A stretch of 49,585 nt of DNA from SUG1106 sp051883095 (lineage in GTDB: Bacteria > Bacillota > Clostridia > Peptostreptococcales > Anaerovoracaceae): positions 1 through 49,585 of the forward strand of contig JBJETB010000058.1 in the NCBI GenBank assembly GCA_051883095.1, written 5' to 3'. The notes below the pieces were generated by a model, which made no database searches, had not been told where the DNA came from, and saw nothing but the letters and a program-made list of their open reading frames with translations. The position numbers were made by a program, and so were the translations under genes. Every line of letters begins with the position of its first letter. Within the stretch, counting starts at the first letter, position 1. Shown here in pieces: positions 24,165-31,800 of the stretch.

Positions 24165-25682
24165 ATGTTTAACGCAGAAATATTAGCTTTTATATTGTAC
24201 TTTGTACTGATTGTAGGCATAGGAGTATACTTTTTCCTTAAAGACAGAAAAACAAACGGAGAAAAAGAGTTCTTCCTCGGCGGCAGATCCATGGGCCCAT
24301 GGGTTACTGCCATGTCGGCTCAGGCATCAGATATGTCAGCATGGCTTCTCATGGGACTTCCTGGCAGCATTATGGCCTTCGGTTTCGGACAGATGTGGAT
24401 TGGAATAGGTCTTGCACTGGGAACTGCGGCCAACTGGATTCTGGTTGCCAAGAGACTCCGTAAGTTTTCGAAGGCTGCAGGAGATGCCATCACTCTTCCT
24501 CAGTATCTCAGCAACAGATTTATGGCAAAGAGCAACACCTTGCAGATTATATGCGCCGTTATTTTCTTTGCCTGCTTTACCGTATATGTTGCATCAGGTT
24601 TTGTAGCGGGAGCTTCCGTGTTCACCACTGTTTTCCCGTTCCTGAGCACAAGCACGGCTATGCTGGTTTTCGCTCTGGCAATGCTGGTATGCACATTCCT
24701 GGGCGGTTTCAAGGCAGTCTGCTGGACCGACTTCATGCAGGGGCTGCTCATGCTGGCTGCTGTACTGACGGTACCTATCGTAATTGTTGCCACTCAGAAT
24801 CTTGATACTTCTGCGCTTGATGCAGTGTATACATATACTGACGGTGCCAGCGGTCAGACTGTGACCTGCGAGTTCGGAACAGGCCTGTTCACATCCAGCT
24901 GGAAAGACATTGTAAGCGGTCTCGGCTGGGGACTTGGGTATTTCGGAATGCCGCATATTCTGGTAAGATTCATGTCCATAGAAAAGCCTTCTATGATCAA
25001 AAAAAGTGCGACAGTTGCAATCGTATGGGTAGTCCTTTCACTTGGAGCAACATGTCTTATTGCATACTTCGGCAGAATGCTGCTGGCAGAGGAACTTCTC
25101 ACTGTCGGTGCGCAGAAGACCGTATTCATCGCTTTTGCCAGAAAGCTTTTCCCTGCTTTCATAGCAGGAGTGTTAATGGCAGCTATACTTGCAGCATCCA
25201 TGTCAACAGCTGACTCTCAGCTTCTGGTTGCATCCAGTTCCTTTACATCGGACATCTACAAACCGATTATCAGAAAGGATGCCAGTGAGAAGGAAGTTCT
25301 CTGGGTAGGTCGTCTGGTTGTACTCATCGTTGCTGTAATCGCTTACTTCATTGCTTCCAGCAAGGCTGAGGGAGCTCAGGCCATAATGAATCTTGTGGAA
25401 AACGCATGGGCAGGATTCGGTTCGGCCTTCGGCCCTACGATTATACTTTCGCTGTTCTGGAGACGTTTCACCTACAAGGGTGCTGTGGCCGGTGTTACAG
25501 CAGGTGCTGTTGTGGATGTGCTCTGGCTGGCATTTATGTCGGGAACAGGTATCTATGAGATTATCCCGGGCTTTATTGCCGGCTTCGTGGCAGCTGTAGC
25601 TGTTACACTGCTGGACAAGGCTCCTGACAAGGAAGTTGAAGCAATCTTTGACAGAGCTACTGCAGAGGATTTCGACGACTGA
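24165..25682 (+). CDS. putP: Sodium/proline symporter
   Basis: This 505-aa member of the SSS (sodium:solute symporter) family has about 13 helices. Hallmarks are FFLGGRSMGPWVTAMSAQAS with DMSAWLLMGLPG after the first helix, GGFKAVCWTDFMQG, and AAILAASMSTADSQLLVASS in helix 8, which carries the Na+-site Ser/Thr residues. These are close to PutP. AAAGGAGA precedes the ATG. Co-transcription with an ornithine cyclodeaminase homologue suggests that the operon raises cytoplasmic proline both by synthesis and uptake, useful for Stickland reduction or osmoprotection. A strong terminator follows. Confidence 0.9.
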   Translation: MFNAEILAFILYFVLIVGIGVYFFLKDRKTNGEKEFFLGGRSMGPWVTAMSAQASDMSAWLLMGLPGSIMAFGFGQMWIGIGLALGTAANWILVAKRLRKFSKAAGDAITLPQYLSNRFMAKSNTLQIICAVIFFACFTVYVASGFVAGASVFTTVFPFLSTSTAMLVFALAMLVCTFLGGFKAVCWTDFMQGLLMLAAVLTVPIVIVATQNLDTSALDAVYTYTDGASGQTVTCEFGTGLFTSSWKDIVSGLGWGLGYFGMPHILVRFMSIEKPSMIKKSATVAIVWVVLSLGATCLIAYFGRMLLAEELLTVGAQKTVFIAFARKLFPAFIAGVLMAAILAASMSTADSQLLVASSSFTSDIYKPIIRKDASEKEVLWVGRLVVLIVAVIAYFIASSKAEGAQAIMNLVENAWAGFGSAFGPTIILSLFWRRFTYKGAVAGVTAGAVVDVLWLAFMSGTGIYEIIPGFIAGFVAAVAVTLLDKAPDKEVEAIFDRATAEDFDD

Positions 25683-25688
25683 TTAAAT

Positions 25689-25720
25689 ATAATCCGGCCG
25701 ATGCTGGCCGGATTATTTAT
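25689..25720 (+). terminator. Terminator of the OCD/PutP operon
   Basis: ATAATCCGGCC (25689-25699) pairs perfectly with GGCCGGATTAT (25706-25716) around GATGCT; a short T-rich tail follows. It lies 6 bp after the putP stop. Confidence 0.85.
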
Positions 25721-25732
25721 ATGAGAGACATA

Positions 25733-25774
25733 TTGACCGCATATCATTTAAAAGGTATAATAAGGGTATAATAA
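25733..25774 (+). promoter_or_regulatory. Promoter and repeat of the toxin-antitoxin operon
   Basis: TTGACC (25733-25738), 17 bp and TATAAT (25756-25761) form a strong sigma-A promoter. GGTATAATAA is repeated at 25754-25763 and 25765-25774, overlapping the -10 box. This is where an autoregulating antitoxin could bind. Confidence 0.75.
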
Positions 25775-25793
25775 AGATATGAGGAGGGGCGAC

Positions 25794-26066
25794 ATGATCA
25801 TTAAACCGTCTGCGGCCATAAGAAATGATTACAACGAAGTAATAAGCCTTTGCAGAGAGACCGCCGGTCCCGTTTTTTTGACAAGAAACGGCGAAGGCGA
25901 TGCTGTTGTGATGGACATCGATACATACAACAGGAGAGAACAGATGCTGAAGCTTCGAGAGGAACTTTTAAAGGTAGAGGAAAACCGCCTGCACGGTCAG
26001 AAGGGATACTCAATTGATGAGGTGGACGATATGCTGCAGAAGGCCATTGAGGAGGCCGCGAAATGA
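25794..26066 (+). CDS. Phd/YefM-family antitoxin
   Basis: This 90-aa protein starts at the ATG at 25794, 6 nt after GAGGAGG. It has the Phd/YefM N-terminal DNA-binding fold: IIKPSAAIRNDYNEVISLCRETAGPVFLTRNGEGDAVVMD is the expected pattern (pieces shown at residues 2-40), where PVFLTRNG and AVVMDIDTY are typical. The C-terminal half is charged and helical, suited to wrap the toxin. The toxin gene overlaps it by 4 bp (ATGA). It should neutralise the toxin and repress the operon. Confidence 0.88.
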   Translation: MIIKPSAAIRNDYNEVISLCRETAGPVFLTRNGEGDAVVMDIDTYNRREQMLKLREELLKVEENRLHGQKGYSIDEVDDMLQKAIEEAAK

Positions 26067-26374
26067 ACTATCGCGTGGAAATATCAGCTGAAGCCCTTGA
26101 TATGCTGATGAAACATGTGGTTTTTATGGCTCGGGTCAACAAGAATGCGGCGGAGAAACTGAGGGAAGAATTTAAAAGCAAGGTACAGTCTCTTTCACGG
26201 ATGCCACATCGCTGTCCGTGGCTTGAAGGAGACTATTTCCCATATCGAAAGTATCACAAGCTTATTTTTGGAGAGAGCTATGCAATCATTTATCAGGTGG
26301 ATGAGGAAACTGCAGTTGTTCATGTTGAATATGTGATTGATTTCAGAACGGAGTATTCCCTGCTTTTCAGATAA
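26063..26374 (+). CDS. RelE/ParE-family toxin
   Basis: This 103-aa protein has the RelE/ParE superfamily pattern: YRVEISAEALDMLMKHVVFM at the N-terminus, LSRMPHRCPWLEG in the middle, then KYHKLIFGESYAIIYQVDEE and VHVEYVIDFR at the C-terminus. RelE-type members cut mRNA in the ribosome and ParE-type inhibit gyrase; sequence alone does not decide. The start overlaps the antitoxin stop by 4 bp. Its 3' end overlaps the convergent DUF6179 gene by 8 bp, so there is no room for a terminator. Confidence 0.87.
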   Translation: MNYRVEISAEALDMLMKHVVFMARVNKNAAEKLREEFKSKVQSLSRMPHRCPWLEGDYFPYRKYHKLIFGESYAIIYQVDEETAVVHVEYVIDFRTEYSLLFR

Positions 26375-27248
26375 AAACTCCTGGCATCAGGAAAACCTTA
26401 TTGAGTGCATCGTGCTCTGCAGCATTGGAGACATTTGCTGACAGTACCGGAATACATGCGGATGCATATGAAATGGAGCGCTCCGGAACATCCAGATAGA
26501 CAGTAAGACGGTCAAGGGCCGTGTAGAGAGCAGATGCGGTCTGCTCTTTTGTTTTGCCGCAAAACAGGTCTTCTATCAACAAAATATCGTAGGCAGCCAG
26601 GTCAAGGCCTGCAGGAAGACGGCCGGCAAGCACAAGTCCCAGAGCGGCAAGCAGCACATGCTCGAATATATTGACGGGGACCTGAGCGTAGTCGGTGGAA
26701 AGCCCGCACATCAGACGGTGAACAAGGGCAGGGTCAAAGAGATTGCAGAAGGCATTCTCCGCATCTATGCGGCTGAGATATTCTTCGATGAACTCCACTC
26801 CTTCAAGTTGAGGCCTTCCAAGACATACGGGATAGTCTGCTGTTATGTGGATTTCGTGTGCAGAGAACTGAGGGCTGTAAAGTTTGAAAAAACCGCTGAT
26901 GCCGCCTTGGATGGTGGAAAGGTAGAAAACGTTGGGAGTATTGAAAAGATTTTTCAGTATGCGTCTCTGAAGCATGTGGCATGAAAAAAGCTTTTTCTGT
27001 ACACAGATGAGACCCTGTTCAAAAAGCTCTGAGACCGGGACATCGTCATGCTGTTCTTTTGAGGCAAGACCGATAACGTATATGATTGAGGCCAGAATAT
27101 CCTGTGCCTTTTCGGCAGGAAGGGAGCTGCTTTCGCCGCCTGTCCACTCATCGCACTTCTGTGCGAGAAGTTCCAGAAGCTGCAGCGTGTCTATATCTCT
27201 CATGCTGAAACTTGTCATTATTGAAGATGTCATGTTTGAGTCTGTCAT
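26367..27248 (-). CDS. DUF6179-like protein of unknown function
   Basis: This 293-aa protein is predicted to be cytoplasmic, with no signal or membrane helix. I associate it with DUF6179, a family that recurs beside DUF6323 proteins in Clostridia; this rests on recall of gene neighbourhood and sequence style, not on a search. Visible landmarks are LAQKCDEWTGGESSSLPAEK near residue 30, KNLFNTPNVFYLSTIQGG near 100 and LIEDLFCGKTKEQTASAL near 225. The start overlaps the DUF6323-like gene by 4 bp (ATGA), with AAGGAG 8 nt upstream, so both are translated together. It is shorter than I expect for the family, so it may be an N-terminally reduced version. Confidence 0.55.
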   Translation of the reverse strand: MTDSNMTSSIMTSFSMRDIDTLQLLELLAQKCDEWTGGESSSLPAEKAQDILASIIYVIGLASKEQHDDVPVSELFEQGLICVQKKLFSCHMLQRRILKNLFNTPNVFYLSTIQGGISGFFKLYSPQFSAHEIHITADYPVCLGRPQLEGVEFIEEYLSRIDAENAFCNLFDPALVHRLMCGLSTDYAQVPVNIFEHVLLAALGLVLAGRLPAGLDLAAYDILLIEDLFCGKTKEQTASALYTALDRLTVYLDVPERSISYASACIPVLSANVSNAAEHDALNKVFLMPGVFI

Positions 27249-27733
27249 TCTAAATTCTCCTTGTGGATTGAGAAACTTTCAAAGCTTCTGCCGCTGTGTA
27301 TATGAGACGAGAGAAGGGCCATTTCCCGGGATTCCAGAAGTTCCAGACTGCCCCGGCAGCTGCCGTCAAAGGCTTCCTTCATAAATTCGATAAGCTGATT
27401 ATCTGAAACGGCCTCCCAGGTTTCACTTTTGAAGCTGTAAAAAATATCTATGAGGTGGTGCAGGGTTCCTTCGTAGCTTTCGGAGTTAATATAGGGGGAT
27501 TCTGCAAAAACCTTTATGATTTTTTCGATTACTCCGCCGCCGAACTCGACACGACCTGATGCCCTGAGACTTTCATTCCGGGATTTTACCAGCGCAGCGG
27601 CCTGCTCTGCAGTGAGAGTAAGGCCGTATTGGGAGGTCTGTTCGTTGCAGGCGAGAATTGAGTTTATGGCATATTGCAGGATTTCCGGCTCATGGCCACT
27701 GAACAGAGCAATCTTGTAGTTTTTATCGTTCAT
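27245..27733 (-). CDS. DUF6323-like protein of unknown function
   Basis: This 162-aa protein is predicted cytoplasmic. I relate it to DUF6323, which occurs with DUF6179 proteins in Clostridia (recall, not search). Landmarks are ILACNEQTSQYGLTLTAEQA near residues 27-46, ALVKSRNESLRASGRVEFGG near 47-66 and the C-terminal MKEAFDGSCRGSLE. GGAAAGGATATAAAA precedes the ATG, and it starts 2 bp after the TetR stop. The gene is the middle member of a TetR-DUF6323-DUF6179 operon. Nothing in the sequence reveals a catalytic function. Confidence 0.55.
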   Translation of the reverse strand: MNDKNYKIALFSGHEPEILQYAINSILACNEQTSQYGLTLTAEQAAALVKSRNESLRASGRVEFGGGVIEKIIKVFAESPYINSESYEGTLHHLIDIFYSFKSETWEAVSDNQLIEFMKEAFDGSCRGSLELLESREMALLSSHIHSGRSFESFSIHKENLE

Positions 27734-27735
27734 TT

Positions 27736-28380
27736 TTATATCCTTTCCACCAGAATGGAATTGATTATCTGCCTGAATCCGTATTCCAGGAATTCATCAC
27801 AGGTGCAGGATAGGGAACGGGTCAGGAAGGAGCCTTTGGTTCCGGTCAGTGTAAGCAGTGAAGAGATTGATGACCACAGGATATACACAGTGGGCATCGG
27901 TTCGACATCACTTCGAACTGCACCGGATGATTTTCCGTCCTCGATAAATCCAGCGAGAAGGCCGTTGATCTCATCTCCGAGCTTCAGGATGTCTCTGACG
28001 GCAGGAGTGAGAGCTTCAGGAGCAATCTTTACTGTTTCTGCAGTTATTACTTTTTCTGCAGAGAGCGGGCAGCCTTCATAATATTTTTTCATTGCTGCGC
28101 AAATAGACCTGCAGCGCTTAATGAAATCGCCGGATTCCGCCATGCAGGTTTCAATGTCGTTTTTAAGGGAAGAGAGACCATGCGCAATTATATGGTGAAG
28201 AATATCCTCTTTGCTCAGATAATATGCATAGATAGTCCGCCTGCTGTATCCGGAGGCAGCCGATATGTCCGATATTGTAGTTTCGCCGAATCCTTTTTCT
28301 ATGAAAAGCTTCTCGGATGCTTCGAGAATGGTCTTCCTGTGCAGCGATGCAATGTTTTCTTTTTTATTTTCCCTACTCAT
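27736..28380 (-). CDS. TetR/AcrR-family regulator, first gene of the DUF6323/DUF6179 operon
   Basis: This 214-aa protein has a TetR DNA-binding domain with the HTH at about residues 33-56 (TTISDISAASGYSRRTIYAYY). GAGG precedes the minus-strand ATG at 28380. Upstream, a 19-bp inverted repeat overlaps the -10 box, indicating autoregulation. The two following genes are joined by a 2-bp gap and a 4-bp overlap, so the regulator controls its own cotranscribed DUF proteins. The ligand is unknown. Confidence 0.83.
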   Translation of the reverse strand: MSRENKKENIASLHRKTILEASEKLFIEKGFGETTISDISAASGYSRRTIYAYYLSKEDILHHIIAHGLSSLKNDIETCMAESGDFIKRCRSICAAMKKYYEGCPLSAEKVITAETVKIAPEALTPAVRDILKLGDEINGLLAGFIEDGKSSGAVRSDVEPMPTVYILWSSISSLLTLTGTKGSFLTRSLSCTCDEFLEYGFRQIINSILVERI

Positions 28381-28401
28381 TATTAAACCTCGGTTCTATT
28401 A

Positions 28402-28441
28402 AGTATACTGATAGTATACTACAGTCGGAGCGAAGATGCAA
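28402..28441 (-). promoter_or_regulatory. Promoter and operator of the TetR-DUF6323-DUF6179 operon
   Basis: AGTATACT occurs at 28402-28409 and 28413-28420; each copy is itself palindromic and the whole AGTATACT-GAT-AGTATACT is a 19-bp inverted repeat. On the minus strand TTGCAT (28441-28436), 17 bp and TATACT (28418-28413) form a promoter whose -10 box lies in the repeat. Confidence 0.75.
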
Positions 28442-28476
28442 GGGGGACGGTTGGAAATATTATTGTTTTGCCAAAA

Positions 28477-28719
28477 ATCAACCTTGCGATGCCCCAAACC
28501 GTTGAAAAACGGTAAGCCAAGGTTGACACATGACTGCTGATGCTGATGTCGAAATAGTAAATTAAACGAAAAAGTCAACCTTATAGGGTTAAGTAGGCAT
28601 TAAAAGGATGACTAATTGTAATAATCTGTAATAACAATACCGCTTTTCTAATAAATAGAATGTAGCGTGTCAACCTTGCGTACTCTGAAACCATTGAAAA
28701 ATGATAGGCTAAGGTTGAC
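28477..28719. repeat. Three evenly spaced GTCAACCTT...AAGGTTGAC hairpin elements
   Basis: Element A (28478-28527), B (28574-28612) and C (28669-28719) each begin (G)TCAACCTT and end AAGG(T/A)TGAC; their starts are about 96 bp apart. A and C also share an inner hairpin: ACCGTT-GAAA-AACGGT in A, ACCATT-GAAA-AATGAT in C, where a G-C pair is replaced by A-T. C is followed by TTTTTT. All lie upstream of the gltB promoter (28830) and between two divergent genes. The rest of this ~500-bp gap shows no gene. Confidence 0.72.
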
Positions 28720-28829
28720 TTTTTTGCACTTTTTGCAGTTCATGAGTTTCCATCGGCTTGCTGCGGCAGACTATTGTGAGCAAAACCAAAAAGTATACAG
28801 TATTTATTGTGAAAAACAACAATAATGCA

Positions 28830-28858
28830 TTGACACTATCGCTTTAATGTAATAAAAT
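28830..28858 (+). promoter_or_regulatory. gltB promoter
   Basis: TTGACA (28830-28835), a 17-bp spacer and TAAAAT (28853-28858) form a near-consensus sigma-A promoter. Transcription should start near 28865, leaving a leader of about 30 nt. Confidence 0.85.
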
Positions 28859-28893
28859 TGGTAATTATTATTCGGATTGGAGCAGATAAAACG

Positions 28894-31800
28894 ATGGAAA
28901 CAAGAAACTATGAAAATTACAAAGGAATATATGATCCTACACGGGAGCGTGACGCCTGCGGAATCGGTGCAGTCGTAAATATTGACGGCAGGCAGGAGCA
29001 CCGGGTTGTCACACAGGCGCTGGATATTGTAGAAAAGCTGGAGCACAGGGCGGGCAAGGATGCCGAGGGTAAAACCGGTGACGGAGTCGGCATTATGCTT
29101 CAGATTTCACATGACTTTTTTACTGCAGCAGCAGCTGACGAAGGCTTTGTACTGGGAGCATCAGGAGAATACGGAATCGGAATGTTTTTCTTCCCTCAGG
29201 ACCAGCTGAAGCGCAGTCAGGCCATGAAGATGATGGAGGTCATTGCAAAAAAGGAGGGCGTGGAATTTATCGGCTGGAGAAAGGTGCCCACCAGAGAAGA
29301 TGTTCTGGGGCAGCTGGCCAGAGACTGCATGCCTTATATTATGCAGGGATTCTTTAAATGTCCTCGTGACACAGACAAAGGTCTGGACTTTGACAGAAAG
29401 CTGTACATAATAAGAAGAGTTTTCGAGCAGAGCAACAACAATACCTATGTGGTTTCCATGTCATCAAGAACCATCGTATATAAAGGAATGTTCCTTGTTA
29501 AGCAGCTGAGAAGTTTTTACCCGGATCTGCAGGATGAGGAGTACAAGAGCGCCATAGCCCTGGTCCACTCCAGGTTCAGCACCAATACCACTCCAAGCTG
29601 GGAGAGAGCACATCCTAACCGGTATATTCTCCATAACGGTGAGATAAATACCATCAGGGGCAATGCGGACAGGATGCTGGCACGGGAGGAGACCATAAGA
29701 AGTACCGTATTTGAGAACAGCGACATGGATAAAATCCTGCCTGTAATAAATAATTCCGGCTCTGATTCAGCCATGCTGGACAACACCCTGGAATTCCTTC
29801 TCATGAACGGTCTGCCTCTGCCGCTGGCTGTAATGATAACCATTCCGCAGCCGTGGAGAAACGATAAAAATATAAGCAGAGAAAAACGTGATTTCTATCA
29901 TTACTATTCCACCATGATGGAACCGTGGGACGGGCCGGCGGCCATACTGTTTTCCGATGGTGAACAGGTGGGAGCGGTGCTGGACAGAAACGGACTGCGT
30001 CCGCTGAGATATTACGTTACTGATGACAACAAGCTCATACTTTCCTCAGAGGTGGGTGTGCTGGATATACCTGATGAAAAGATAGTGCAGAAAAGCAGAA
30101 TCAAACCGGGCAAAATGCTTCTGGTGGACACTTCAGCAGGCAAAATCATCAGCGATGAGGAATGCAAGAGATACTATGCAACCAGAAAGCCTTACGGCGA
30201 ATGGCTGGATCAGAAGCTTGTCACCCTGAAGGAGCTCCCGATACCTAACTGCCGTGTGGACATGTACGGCCAGGAAGAAAGAGACAAGCTGTATAAATGC
30301 TTCGGCTATACATATGAAGATATCAAAGAATCGGTGCTTCCTATGGCGAAGAACGGTTCGGAGGCAATCGCATCCATGGGAATCGACATTCCGCTGGCAG
30401 TGCTCAGCGAAAAACATCAGAGCCTCTTCAGCTATTTCAAGCAGAATTTCGCACAGGTAACCAATCCTCCGATAGATGCCATACGTGAGGAAATCGTTAC
30501 TGACACCTGCGTTTATGTGGGCTCTGACGGAAACCTGCTGGAGGAGACTCCGGAAAACTGCCGGGTGCTTGAGATACGCAATCCCATACTTACAGCCGTG
30601 GACCTGCTGAAAATTAAATCCATAAATGAGCCTGGTCTTAAGGTGGAGGAGGTATCACTGCTTTATTATAAGAACACACCTCTTGACAGAGCTCTGGATC
30701 ACCTGTTCATTGCATGCGACAGGGCATATAAGAACGGAGCCAACATCCTCATATTAAGTGACAGGGGCGTTGACGAAAACCACGTGGCTATCCCGTCTCT
30801 GCTGGCAGTTTCGGCAATAGAACATCATCTGGTACGAACCAAGAAGCGTACCGCTGTTTCCATAATTCTGGAAAGTGCCGAGCCGCGTACCGTCCATCAT
30901 TTCGCGGCTCTCCTGGGATACGGAGCCCGTGCGGTTCAGCCATACCTGGTACACGAGTGCATAGCCGAGATGATAGATATAGGAATGCTGGACAAGGATG
31001 TGACTACGGCAATCAACGATTACAATATGGCGGTCCTTCACGGAATCGTGAAGATTGCATCCAAAATGGGTGTATCCACACTTCAGTCTTATCAGTCATC
31101 GCAGCTTTTTGAGGCGGTGGGAATAAGGCAGGATGTAATAGACAGGTATTTTACCAATACCGTAAGCCGCATAGGGGGCATCGGACTTGAAGAGATAAAT
31201 GAAGGTGTAGAGTGGAGACACAATCATGCCTTCGACCCGCTGGAGCTTGGCGTTGATACCACTCTGGACAGTGTAGGAATACATAAACTGAGATCAGGGA
31301 CCGACAAGGAAGACCACATGTATAATCCGAACACCATAATCGCTCTCAGAGAGGCGGCCCAGACGGGAGACTACAAGCGTTTCAAGGAATTCAGCGACAT
31401 GGTGGATGTGGTGGATGAAAAGAACAGACCACACGCTCTCCGCGGTCTTATAGACATAGTATTCGACCCGGACGGCGGAATACCGCTGGAGGAGGTAGAA
31501 CCGGCTTCTGAAATCGTGAAGAGATTCAAGACGGGAGCCATGTCCTACGGCTCCATTTCACAGGAAGCACATGAGTGTATGGCTGTGGCCATGAACACCC
31601 TTGGCGGCAAGTCCAATTCCGGTGAAGGCGGTGAACGTCCTGAGAGATTCGGAACCATAAAAAACAGCGCTATCAAGCAGGTTGCATCGGGACGTTTCGG
31701 TGTCACCAGCGAATATCTCATGAGCGCCAAAGAAATACAGATTAAAATGGCACAGGGCGCAAAACCGGGCGAAGGCGGACACCTGCCTGGCTCCAAGGTT

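Noticed and set aside
28858..28893. Upstream TTG start for gltB
   Set aside because: The codon overlaps the -10 box at 28853-28858, before the expected transcription start.
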